Shown here: positions 1 through 5,660 of the stretch, in pieces
Numbering within the stretch: the first letter of the stretch is position 1
Layout of the letters: every line of letters begins with the position of its first letter
Origin: CAVQGZ01 sp964356295
GTDB taxonomy: Bacteria; Actinomycetota; Actinomycetes; Jiangellales; Jiangellaceae
Direction of reading: 5' to 3'
DNA: 12,213 bases
NCBI GenBank assembly: GCA_964356295.1
Contig: CAYHHE010000087.1
Location: 1 to 12,213, forward strand
Notes under the pieces: generated by a model
What the model was told of the DNA's origin: nothing
The model's database searches: none
What the model saw: only the letters and a program-made list of their open reading frames with translations
Program-made: the position numbers and the translations under genes

Positions 1-218
1 CCTTCGGTGAGCTTCTGGATGTCTGCAGCCGCTGATGCGGCGAACATGCGCCGCTCCTGCTGCTGCTGGAAGTGGATGGCGTGGGCGTTGCCGATGTCGT
101 CCAGGAACTGCGCGATGGTCGACAGGCAGTCCGCGGCGACGGCGAACATGCCACCGATGATGAGCGTCCGGTTCAGTGGCGACGCGTTCGGGACGAGCTG
201 CTGGGGTTGGCTGGGCAC
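1..218 (-). CDS. Small Gln/Ala-rich protein, RebB-like? (partial, 3' end beyond window)
   Basis: The reading frame starts at GTG (218-216) and stays open to the left edge, giving 72 complete codons. The start is chosen because GAGGAGG (233-227) sits 8 bases upstream and an in-frame stop lies just before it. The visible protein begins MPSQPQQLVPNASPLNRTL, then has a mildly hydrophobic segment (about residues 18-40) and a segment NAHAIHFQQQQERRMFAASA. The pattern L..xAQxL.....NAxA...QQQ......AxxAA loosely resembles the RebB/'killing trait' family of R-body proteins, which are short and have a conserved NA...QQQ stretch. This is pattern memory only, and the hydrophobic part could equally be a membrane helix of an unrelated small protein. 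It lies downstream of the DnaB-like ATPase on the same strand but behind a terminator-like hairpin, so it probably has its own promoter. That the frame is a gene is fairly sure; the family is not. Confidence 0.6.
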   Translation of the reverse strand, partial: MPSQPQQLVPNASPLNRTLIIGGMFAVAADCLSTIAQFLDDIGNAHAIHFQQQQERRMFAASAAADIQKLTE

Positions 219-391
219 CTCAGCGACCTCCTCGGGTCACGCGGCCACGCCGCGCTCGACAGTCGTGACCGATCGGGTCTGCCCAGATCGATCTCCCCCG
301 AGGAGGCAGCCCACGGGGGACGTGACAAGGATCTCCCCGGGCGACACCGAGACCTATCCGCCGTTGAGCGGATCCTTGTCTAGCAATACGC
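219..391 (-). promoter_or_regulatory. Structured intergenic region / possible 5' leader of the left-edge gene
   Basis: No gene is seen here. The region upstream of the left-edge gene is dense in inverted repeats. A 10-bp perfect pair, GACAAGGATC (324-333) and GATCCTTGTC (371-380), spans 57 bases. A second pair, ATCCGC (356-361) and GCGGAT (368-373), overlaps its right arm, so the two stems cannot form together. Closer to the gene are TCCCCCG (294-300) with CGGGGGA (314-320) and a smaller stem around 268-290. In minus-strand RNA the short hairpin would form first and the long pairing could replace it. This is the layout of an attenuator or riboswitch-type leader, but it matches no known class that I recognise, and no confident -10/-35 pair was found. 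Confidence 0.4.
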
Positions 392-434
392 GAACGTCCC
401 TCCCACCCGGAGCCACCGGGCAGGAGGGACGTTC
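392..434. terminator. Bipartite perfect-arm hairpin, probable terminator of the DnaB-like gene
   Basis: The arms GAACGTCCCTCC (392-403) and GGAGGGACGTTC (423-434) are perfectly complementary (12 bp). Inside them CCCGG (406-410) pairs with CCGGG (416-420) after a symmetric CA/CA internal loop, leaving AGCCA as the loop. The hairpin begins 19 bases beyond the stop codon of the minus-strand ATPase gene. There is no clear U-tract, which is common for actinobacterial terminators. Being symmetric it could act in both directions. Confidence 0.7.
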
Positions 435-453
435 ACCCCCCTCGACTTGTGCG

Positions 454-1509
454 CTACTGGACGAAGACCCGTCCGTCGACGAGGGTCTCCTGGACGGGCC
501 GGCCTTGGGCCTCGAAGCGCCCCTGGTCTAGGTGCTTGCGGAACTCGACGTCCAAGTGGTCCAGACCGGACCGGTTCTTCTCGATGGAGAGCACCGCCCA
601 CTCGCGGAAACGGTCGGCGTTGCCGACGTCGAAGGAGAGATGGTGGCGCGCGACGACGTCGTACTTGTCGTGCAGCACCAGAACCACGTCGGGCTCGTAG
701 GCCAGCGAGGACGACCCGCGCAGATGATGGGTCCGCAGTCGGGTGCCGCCGACGAGGCCTTCCTTCTCGGCCGCCACAACGGCAAGGATCGGCACCTGCA
801 TGCTCAGCGCGAGGTCCTTCAGGCCCTCGACCACCACGGTCACCCGCTCGGCCTCGATCTCCGAGCCGCCCGGGACGGCCACCTTCTGCAGGTAGTCGAC
901 CACGACGAGCGGCGCCATCCCCATGGCGGCGCGGCACTCGCGGATCACCGTCTCGATCTCGCCGAGGTCGGTGCTGCCGCCGCTGGCGCGATGGACGAAC
1001 AGACGCGGGCTGTACTCGCGCATCGTCGCCAGGGCCTCGAGCCCACCGGGGCTGCCGGCGAGCCGCAGCTCGAGACCGCCCACACCACCGTCGGTGGCCT
1101 CCATGGCCGAACGGATGCGGCGCAGCTGCACCGCCCCGAGGCCCACGGCCTCCCCGGCCTCGGCGGCGATCAACCGGCCGAGAACCGTCGGGGCGTCGTG
1201 CTCGTAGGTGAGGTAGATCCCGCCCTGGCCGGACTTGGCCACGTGACGCAGGATCTGCAGCGCGAAGAAGGTCTTGCCGATCCCCTGGGGGCCACCGAGC
1301 AGGGCGAGCTCGCCGGGTCGCAGCCCTCCGGAGAGGTACGTGTCCAGGACGGCGAACCCGGTCGAGATCGGGGCGGACGCAGCGCCTCGTCCGTGCGCCA
1401 GGTTCTCGTCGACCTCGGTGAGGATCTCGTTGACCGACAGTGCGCGATTGACCATGGCATTCATGCTGCCATCGGACAAGTCAAAACGGATCATACGGAT
1501 AGATGACAT
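454..1509 (-). CDS. Stand-alone DnaB-type RecA-fold ATPase (DnaB C-terminal domain protein)
   Basis: The 351-residue protein carries the replicative-helicase ATPase core. Walker A is GPQGIGKT (73-80), YEHD (102-105) holds the likely catalytic Glu, and the Walker B block is LVVVDYLQKV (201-210), where DYLQ is characteristic of DnaB. An H4-like LRGSSSLAYEPDVVLVLH follows (263-280), and KNRSG (311-315) corresponds to the DnaB lysine/arginine finger. The DnaB N-terminal primase-interacting domain is absent: only about 45 residues precede the core, against roughly 450-500 residues in a full DnaB. It is therefore an accessory ATPase rather than the main helicase; substrate and partners are unknown. 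The start is ATG 1509; a GGAG stretch lies 13 or more bases upstream, so M6, M16 or M19 are alternatives. The first 20 codons are markedly AT-richer than the rest. It is divergent from the histidine kinase with a 33-base gap. KaiC/RadA-like ATPases are less likely given DYLQ and KNRSG. Confidence 0.85.
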   Translation of the reverse strand: MSSIRMIRFDLSDGSMNAMVNRALSVNEILTEVDENLAHGRGAASAPISTGFAVLDTYLSGGLRPGELALLGGPQGIGKTFFALQILRHVAKSGQGGIYLTYEHDAPTVLGRLIAAEAGEAVGLGAVQLRRIRSAMEATDGGVGGLELRLAGSPGGLEALATMREYSPRLFVHRASGGSTDLGEIETVIRECRAAMGMAPLVVVDYLQKVAVPGGSEIEAERVTVVVEGLKDLALSMQVPILAVVAAEKEGLVGGTRLRTHHLRGSSSLAYEPDVVLVLHDKYDVVARHHLSFDVGNADRFREWAVLSIEKNRSGLDHLDVEFRKHLDQGRFEAQGRPVQETLVDGRVFVQ

Positions 1510-1542
1510 ATATAGGGCGGCTCTCCTGCCACCATCACCAGA
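1510..1542. promoter_or_regulatory. Short AT-rich divergent start region (ATPase / histidine kinase)
   Basis: Only 33 bases separate the two divergent starts. The left half contains the AT run CATATATAG (1507-1515), unusual in this high-GC window, and the flanking coding DNA holds ACGGAT twice (1486-1500). Both promoters must overlap the other gene's 5' coding sequence. No clear -35/-10 pair was identified for either direction. Confidence 0.35.
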
Positions 1543-2673
1543 GTGGATGCCCGTGGTGGACCGGCCTGGCGGCCAGCTGCTGGCGGGGCACGTGACGTCC
1601 GCGGGGCCCGGCGGCGGTACCGGGAGATCACCCACCTGCTGGGTGACCTCCGCGGGTTGGTCCGCCCCTTGGCGGGCGGCCTGGATCCCCAACCGCTCGC
1701 GTCCGCCCTGCTGACGACCCTGCGGGCCGATCCGGCGATCGAAGGTGCGGCCGTCCTGCTGGGGCAGCGACTGGTGGGCGCCGACGGGTCCGTCCCCGAG
1801 CAGGGATGGACGGCCCCCCTGCTGCGCGACCTGGCCCGTCAGGCCCAGGCGTCGGTGACGCCTCGCTCGACACCCGTCGCTGATCGCCTCGTCCTCGCCG
1901 TGCCCGTCCTCGGGCAGCACCGCCCCGTGGCGACCGTCCTGGTGCTGTGCACCGCGTCCGCGGCTACCCGCGCTCGCACTCGGGCACAGCGGGCCGCCCA
2001 CGACTGGGCTGTCGAACTCGAAGCGGCCGCTCTGTTCGCCGAGGTCCAGGACCTGGCTGCGCGAGCCGAGCGCTCCCGCATCGCCCGGGAGATGCACGAC
2101 GGCGTGGCCCAGGACCTCGCGTCGCTGGGCTACCTGGTCGACGACCTGCTGGCCGCCGACGCGCACGAGGCACGGCCCGGCTTGGAGTCGCTGCGGCACC
2201 AGATCTCCTCAGTCGTCACGCAGCTGCGGCTGTCCATCCACGACCTGCGTTCCGACGGTCTGCGCACCGGCGGTCTCGCCGGGGCCATCGGGGAGATCGC
2301 CCGACGCGAGGCCCGCTGCGGTGACATGGCCGTGCACCTTCGGCTGCAGGAGACGCACAACACCCTGGGTCCCGACGTCGAGCACGAGCTGGTCCGCATC
2401 GCCCAGGAAGCGATCAGCAACGCCCGGCAGCACTCCGGGGGGTCCAACCTGTGGGTGTCCTGCGTCGTCGGACCTGGCGGTGTCGTCATCGCCGTCGAGG
2501 ACGACGGGGTGGGCCTGCGCGGCGAGAGTGCGGACAGCATCGGGCTGGCCATCATGGCCGAGCGAGCCGCCCGCGTGGGAGCGGTGCTGAGCATCCAGAC
2601 GCGCCCCCCGCACGGGACCGCGGTCCGGATCGAACTCGAGACAGGTGTCAGGGCCGCTAGCATCGCGTCGTGA
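1543..2673 (+). CDS. Soluble NarL/DesK-type sensor histidine kinase
   Basis: The 376-residue protein has no membrane segment. Residues about 45-140 look like a degenerate GAF-type sensory domain. A coiled stretch (150-180) leads to the HisKA_3 dimerisation/phosphoacceptor box REMHDGVAQDL, with H185 the likely phosphorylated His. The HATPase domain follows, with N-box AQEAISNARQHS (287-298, N293), G1 box VEDDGVGL (318-325), G2 around SIGLAIMAERA (332-342) and a PHGTAVRIEL end. It should autophosphorylate and pass phosphate to the response regulator whose GTG overlaps its stop (GTGA). The start is uncertain: GTG 1543 gives the longest frame but has no good ribosome binding site, and the basic first 20-30 residues may not be translated. 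The ligand or signal is unknown; GAF-containing soluble kinases in actinobacteria include redox and gas sensors, but no heme or Cys signature is evident. Confidence 0.9.
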   Translation: MDARGGPAWRPAAGGARDVRGARRRYREITHLLGDLRGLVRPLAGGLDPQPLASALLTTLRADPAIEGAAVLLGQRLVGADGSVPEQGWTAPLLRDLARQAQASVTPRSTPVADRLVLAVPVLGQHRPVATVLVLCTASAATRARTRAQRAAHDWAVELEAAALFAEVQDLAARAERSRIAREMHDGVAQDLASLGYLVDDLLAADAHEARPGLESLRHQISSVVTQLRLSIHDLRSDGLRTGGLAGAIGEIARREARCGDMAVHLRLQETHNTLGPDVEHELVRIAQEAISNARQHSGGSNLWVSCVVGPGGVVIAVEDDGVGLRGESADSIGLAIMAERAARVGAVLSIQTRPPHGTAVRIELETGVRAASIAS

Positions 2674-3305
2674 TCAGCGTGATGCTCGTCGACGACCATG
2701 CCTTGATCCGCGAGGGTCTGCGGCGAGCCGTCGACCGCGCCGGCGACATGACCGTGGTCGGTGAGGCGCAGTCGGTCCGTGAGGCGATGGCTGTTGCCGA
2801 CCATGCCAAGCCGGACGTGGCCGTCGTCGACATCCGGCTCCCGGACGGCAGTGGGATCGACCTGTGCCGCGATCTGCGCGACCGGGACCCCGCGCGCGGC
2901 GTCGTCGTCCTCACGATGTACGGGGACAGCGAGCACCTCCTTCGCTCCAAGGACGCCGGCGCTTCGGCCTTCGTCTCCAAGGACGCGCCGGCCGGCGATG
3001 TCATAGCCGCCATCCGCAAGGCCGCTGAGCGTCCGGACGACTTCATGGCCAACGGGCTGGCCGAGGCGCTGGCCCAGCAGTCCAAGGGCCAGGCGACGAC
3101 GCTCACCCCCCGCGAGCAGGAGGTCCTAGCGCTGCTCGCCGACGGCCTCGGCGTCTCAGGGATCTCCAAGCGCCTCTACATCAGCGAGTCGACGACCAAG
3201 ACGCACGTCGCCAAGATCTACGCCAAGCTCGGGGCATCCAACCGGGCACAGGCGCTCATGACGGCCATCCGCAAGGGCCTGGTCTCCGGTCGCGCAGAGG
3301 ACTGA
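2670..3305 (+). CDS. NarL/FixJ-family response regulator (LuxR-type HTH)
   Basis: The 211-residue protein has a complete receiver and DNA-binding domain. In the receiver (about 1-118) the acidic pocket is D8/D9, the phosphoacceptor is D54 in VVDIRLPDGSG, and the switch residues are T82 (LTMY) and K104 (FVSKDAPAGD). The LuxR-type helix-turn-helix (about 143-205) begins LTPREQEVLALLADG and contains the recognition region SESTTKTHVAKIYAKLGASNR. All key residues are present, so it should be an ordinary phosphorylation-controlled transcription factor. Its GTG start overlaps the kinase stop by four bases, meaning cotranscription and translational coupling, so they are a cognate pair. The pilin gene begins 129 bases downstream, and its upstream DNA contains near-repeated ATAGCGG motifs that are candidate binding sites. 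Confidence 0.95.
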   Translation: MISVMLVDDHALIREGLRRAVDRAGDMTVVGEAQSVREAMAVADHAKPDVAVVDIRLPDGSGIDLCRDLRDRDPARGVVVLTMYGDSEHLLRSKDAGASAFVSKDAPAGDVIAAIRKAAERPDDFMANGLAEALAQQSKGQATTLTPREQEVLALLADGLGVSGISKRLYISESTTKTHVAKIYAKLGASNRAQALMTAIRKGLVSGRAED

Positions 3306-3434
3306 CACTCACCCTGAATCGGACATAGCGGGACGAGCAGGAATAATCATCCGAATAGCGGATCACGTTCGGGTATCGGCGGGTCCACCATTGTCATGTC
3401 CAGTCAGCCCGCTCGATCCCCAAAGGAGAAGAAC
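3306..3434 (+). promoter_or_regulatory. Pilin upstream region with repeated ATAGCGG motifs and strong RBS
   Basis: Two similar blocks, CGGACATAGCGGGA (3323-3336) and CCGAATAGCGGATC (3351-3364), lie between the regulator and the pilin. The second also forms ATCCG-AATA-GCGGAT. AAAGGAG (3422-3428) lies 6 bases before the pilin ATG and is one of the strongest ribosome binding sites in the window. No unambiguous -35/-10 pair was found. Confidence 0.4.
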
Positions 3435-3596
3435 ATGTTCGAGCGTCTCATGCAGTACCTGCGCCGTGAGGACGGCGCCACCGCGGTCGAGTACGGCCTC
3501 ATCGTCGCCCTCATCGCTGCCGTCATCGTCGCCATCGTCGCCACCCTCGGTGGCCAGATCGACACAGCCTTCACCACGGTCAGCGACGCGCTCTAG
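3435..3596 (+). CDS. Flp-family type IVb pilin
   Basis: The 53-residue protein is a typical Flp prepilin: a short charged leader ending REDG, the prepilin peptidase site G14|A15, then TAVEYGLIVALIAAVIVAIVA, with Glu at +5 and Tyr at +6 of the mature protein. The hydrophobic stretch of about 22 residues (21-42) forms the pilus core, and a short polar tail (QIDTAFTTVSDAL) follows. The leader is removed by a TadV-type peptidase and the subunit is assembled by a Tad secretion machine; none of those genes is in this window. The start is fixed by AAAGGAG six bases upstream. A perfect palindromic terminator follows the stop by 16 bases, so the gene is probably a short monocistronic and abundant transcript. 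Its position directly after the two-component pair suggests control by that pair (inference). Confidence 0.93.
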   Translation: MFERLMQYLRREDGATAVEYGLIVALIAAVIVAIVATLGGQIDTAFTTVSDAL

Positions 3597-3612
3597 TCGC
3601 TACGGCGCGTGC

Positions 3613-3642
3613 AAGGGCCCCGGCGGATCCGCCGGGGCCCTT
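3613..3642 (+). terminator. Perfect 30-base palindromic terminator of the pilin gene
   Basis: The sequence from AAGGGCCCCGGCGGA to its exact reverse complement forms a 15-bp perfect palindrome, followed by CCTCGTTGTTG. It lies 16 bases after the pilin stop codon. The high stability makes it a strong intrinsic-type terminator for actinobacteria. Confidence 0.85.
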
Positions 3643-3738
3643 CCTCGTTGTTGCGGGGTCTGTTCCCCGGTCATCGATGCGCCGGTACAACGCGGCGCTC
3701 TCCGGTGGCTCCGGCCGATGATCCACGGCGGAATCGGT

Positions 3739-3763
3739 GCGCTGGCGCGATGATCACCAGCGC
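3739..3763 (-). terminator. Possible weak terminator after the NlpC/P60 gene
   Basis: GCGCTGG (3739-3745) and CCAGCGC (3757-3763) form a 7-bp stem with an 11-base loop, about 87 bases beyond the stop of the minus-strand hydrolase gene. There is no U-tract. The rest of 3643-3849 holds no supportable gene. Confidence 0.35.
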
Positions 3764-3849
3764 GGGCGGCTGACCCGTCGTCAGCGTGCCCGTTGGGCGC
3801 GATGCGCTCTGCCGGTCCCGCTCTCGCAGCGGAGCGTGAGGGGCGCTGA

Positions 3850-5028
3850 TCAGGGGCGGGCGGCGCCGGCGACGGGCATGGAGTTCACACCGACGACCGA
3901 GACGGGCCGGCCGGGGCGTGAGGAGTGCACGATCTGGCCGTTGCCGATGTAGATGCCGACGTGGCTGGCGCCGCCGTAGTACGCCACGATGTCGCCGGGC
4001 TGCAGGTCGCTCATCGAGACCCGCTTCAGACCGTAGAGCTGGCCCTGGGAGGTCCGGGGGATCGACACCCCGGCGGCTGCCCAGGCTCCGCTGGTGAGGC
4101 CCGAGCAGTCCCAGGCGTTCGGGCCACGACCGCCGTGCGCGTAGGAGTCGCCCAGCTGGGCCAGAGCGAACGCCACCGCGGCACCGGCGCCACCTGACCC
4201 AGAGGGGGAAGGCGGCGCGGGGGCAGGCTTCGCGGGAGCCGGGGTCGCCTGGCTGGTCGCCGTCTGGCCTGTCTGTCCGGTCGTCTGCTGCGCCGGGGCC
4301 GCGCGCTGCTCGTCCCGGGACGCTGCCGCCACCGCGGCCTGCCGCGCCTGCTCGGCCGCGCGCGCTGCCGCGGCGGCCCGCTCACGCTCGATCTCCGCGA
4401 GGATCGACCGCTCGTCCTCCTTCAGGGAAGCCAGCAGTGCCTCGGCCTCGGCGACGCTGGAGTCGAGAGTGGACTTCTCCTCGGCCAGCTCCTCCTCGAT
4501 GGCCTTCAGCGCGGCGGCCTCCTCGTCGACGTCGGCCTTCTTCTGGGCCAGCGTGTCGCGCTGAGCCGCGACCGACGCGAGCGCGGACGACTGCTGGTCG
4601 GCGAAGGCGTCGACCATGGCCGACTCGGTCAGGGCATCGGACGGGTCCTCGCTGAGGACCAGGTGCAGCGTCGGGTCGACGATGCCCTCCCGGTAGGCGG
4701 CCGCGGCGAACCCGCCCATCTCGGTGGTCAGCTGCGCCACCAGAGCCGCCTGGCGCTCGACGGAGGCCTTGGCACTCTCCAGGGACTTGGTGGTCTCCTC
4801 GAGCCGTCCCTGGGCGCTCAGGTAACGGTCGTTCGCGGCCCCGGCCTGCAGGTACAGCGCGTCGACCTGCTCGCTGACCTCGGTGACCCGAGCGCGGACC
4901 TCGTCCAGTTCCTCGGGGTCGGCCGCCGCCACACCCCCCACAACTACGACGCCGACTGTGGCCACGGCGACTGTCGCCAGGCGCACCGCAGCCATACGAG
5001 GGGCAGTGGAACGGAAGAGACTCATCAC
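3850..5028 (-). CDS. Secreted NlpC/P60 peptidoglycan endopeptidase (RipA-like)
   Basis: The 392-residue protein has three parts. Residues 1-36 form a signal peptide: Arg-rich start, hydrophobic VRLATVAVATVGVVVVGG, cleavage near AAA|DP. Residues about 38-235 form a long coiled coil rich in Glu, Ala and Lys, followed by a Gln/Thr/Pro/Ala linker (240-280). The C-terminal NlpC/P60 domain (282-392) has catalytic Cys308 in WDCSGLTSGAW, His356 in ASHVGIYIG and a third polar residue, His368, in IVHSS. Such enzymes cut the D-Glu to diaminopimelate bond of peptide stems and act in daughter-cell separation; the coiled coil probably autoinhibits or docks to a FtsEX-type partner, as in mycobacterial RipC and PcsB-like proteins (family knowledge). 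The start is GTG 5028 or the adjacent ATG 5025; AAAGGA lies 10 or 13 bases upstream. Genes for two small Cys-pair proteins lie upstream on the same strand. Confidence 0.93.
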   Translation of the reverse strand: MMSLFRSTAPRMAAVRLATVAVATVGVVVVGGVAAADPEELDEVRARVTEVSEQVDALYLQAGAANDRYLSAQGRLEETTKSLESAKASVERQAALVAQLTTEMGGFAAAAYREGIVDPTLHLVLSEDPSDALTESAMVDAFADQQSSALASVAAQRDTLAQKKADVDEEAAALKAIEEELAEEKSTLDSSVAEAEALLASLKEDERSILAEIERERAAAAARAAEQARQAAVAAASRDEQRAAPAQQTTGQTGQTATSQATPAPAKPAPAPPSPSGSGGAGAAVAFALAQLGDSYAHGGRGPNAWDCSGLTSGAWAAAGVSIPRTSQGQLYGLKRVSMSDLQPGDIVAYYGGASHVGIYIGNGQIVHSSRPGRPVSVVGVNSMPVAGAARP

Positions 5029-5097
5029 CGGCGAGAGGTCCTTTGAGCTCGGAATGGGTGGGCTCAGCGGCCCCCGCGTGGTCAGGTCGTGACCTCA

Positions 5098-5108
5098 ACG
5101 TTACCGTA
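5098..5108 (-). promoter_or_regulatory. Possible -10 boxes for the NlpC/P60 gene
   Basis: On the minus strand TACGGT (5108-5103) and TAACGT (5103-5098) both fit TANNNT and overlap by one base. They lie about 70 bases upstream of the hydrolase start. The nearby AGGTCGTGACCT (5083-5094) is a short inverted repeat. No convincing -35 element was seen. Confidence 0.3.
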
Positions 5109-5135
5109 CCGTGACCTGGCCCGCCGAATCCGGGG

Positions 5136-5318
5136 TCAGGCACCGCCCACCAGACGCAGCGGTGGGACGAGCCCGACCTCTGCCAACGCCTCGATCGCGC
5201 GTTGCTCCTCGGGGTCGAGCCGCACACCCTCGGGCGGTGCTCCGAGCAGCACGGTCACCACGCAGTCCGAGCACGCCTCGGGCCCACGGACCCGGCAGTC
5301 ATCGCAGTCGACTCGCAT
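5136..5318 (-). CDS. Small four-cysteine protein of unknown function
   Basis: The 60-residue protein begins MRVDCDDCRVRGPEACSDCVV. Cys5/Cys8 and Cys16/Cys19 form two CxxC pairs 8 residues apart, a likely zinc or iron-sulphur site. A Leu/Gly stretch (VVTVLLGAPPEGVRL) follows, and the end (EEQRAIEALAEVGLVPPLRLV) is probably helical. From memory, proteins of this form sit next to NlpC/P60 genes in other actinobacteria, which would mean a conserved but uncharacterised family; I cannot verify this here. ATG 5318 is preferred over an upstream GTG (5348) because the Cys motif begins at residue 5 and a TAGCGT box lies 7 bases before the ATG, suggesting a leaderless mRNA. No ribosome binding site is visible. 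Confidence 0.8.
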   Translation of the reverse strand: MRVDCDDCRVRGPEACSDCVVTVLLGAPPEGVRLDPEEQRAIEALAEVGLVPPLRLVGGA

Positions 5319-5325
5319 GTCAGGG

Positions 5326-5331
5326 ACGCTA
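5326..5331 (-). promoter_or_regulatory. -10 box of the four-cysteine protein gene (probable leaderless start)
   Basis: TAGCGT fits the actinobacterial TANNNT -10 element. Seven bases (CCCTGAC) separate it from ATG 5318, so transcription would begin on or next to the A of the start codon. No Shine-Dalgarno sequence is present, which agrees with leaderless translation. Confidence 0.5.
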
Positions 5332-5357
5332 GGACCTCGTCCCGACACAAAGGCGCC

Positions 5358-5624
5358 CTACCGCTCCTCGTCGGCGCCCGGCTGCGGCTCCGCGACCGTC
5401 GGGCGCGGCACGAGCTCGATCGTCCCGGTGGCCCCGCACCACCGGCACCGCACCTCCTCCAGCGTCTCGGACAGCACCTGCGTGTCCTCGACCGCCGGCT
5501 CCCCGGCGAGGTCGAGGTGGACGTACTCCTTGACCCGGGACGAGCGGACGACGTCGAAGCGGGTGAGGTTGCCGCACTGGCTGCAGCGCCATCGTGTCTG
5601 GGCGTTCGGCCAGCTGACGGTCAC
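5358..5624 (-). CDS. Zinc-ribbon-like small protein of unknown function
   Basis: The 88-residue protein has CSQC (Cys14, Cys17) near the N-terminus and CRWC (Cys60, Cys63) further on, separated by 42 residues, as in a zinc ribbon. Between them is a charged region with RSSRVKEYVHLDLAGE. The C-terminal 20 residues are acidic and Pro-rich, likely disordered. GTG 5624 is chosen because AAGGGA lies 6 bases upstream and the conserved-looking WPNAQTRWRC begins straight after. The four-Cys gene starts 39 bases downstream on the same strand. A role in nucleic acid or protein binding is possible but unproven. Confidence 0.8.
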   Translation of the reverse strand: MTVSWPNAQTRWRCSQCGNLTRFDVVRSSRVKEYVHLDLAGEPAVEDTQVLSETLEEVRCRWCGATGTIELVPRPTVAEPQPGADEER

Positions 5625-5660
5625 GTCGCGTCCCTTCCCCGGTGCCGGTCGTGCGATCGA

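Noticed and set aside
7..531. Plus-strand frame across the left-edge gene and intergenic region
   Set aside because: It crosses the structured leader and terminator hairpin, is rich in Ser/Pro/Arg and has no domain; the minus-strand gene has a strong ribosome binding site.
532..1506. 324-codon plus-strand frame opposite the DnaB-like gene
   Set aside because: The minus-strand protein has complete ATPase motifs; this frame is low-complexity and His/Arg/Gly-rich without domains.
1628..1646. Perfect 7-bp hairpin TCACCCA-CCTGC-TGGGTGA
   Set aside because: It lies inside the kinase coding region (unless the true start is further downstream), and a stem of this size is expected by chance in GC-rich DNA.
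1510..2199. N-terminal extension of the DnaB-like protein to 581 residues
   Set aside because: The extension is antisense to the kinase gene, lacks DnaB N-domain features and is Gly/Gln/Arg-rich; ATG 1509 marks the natural start.
5029..5135. c-di-AMP (ydaO/yuaA) riboswitch before the NlpC/P60 gene
   Set aside because: This riboswitch often precedes actinobacterial cell-wall hydrolases, but the gap is only 107 bases and its conserved sequence blocks were not seen.
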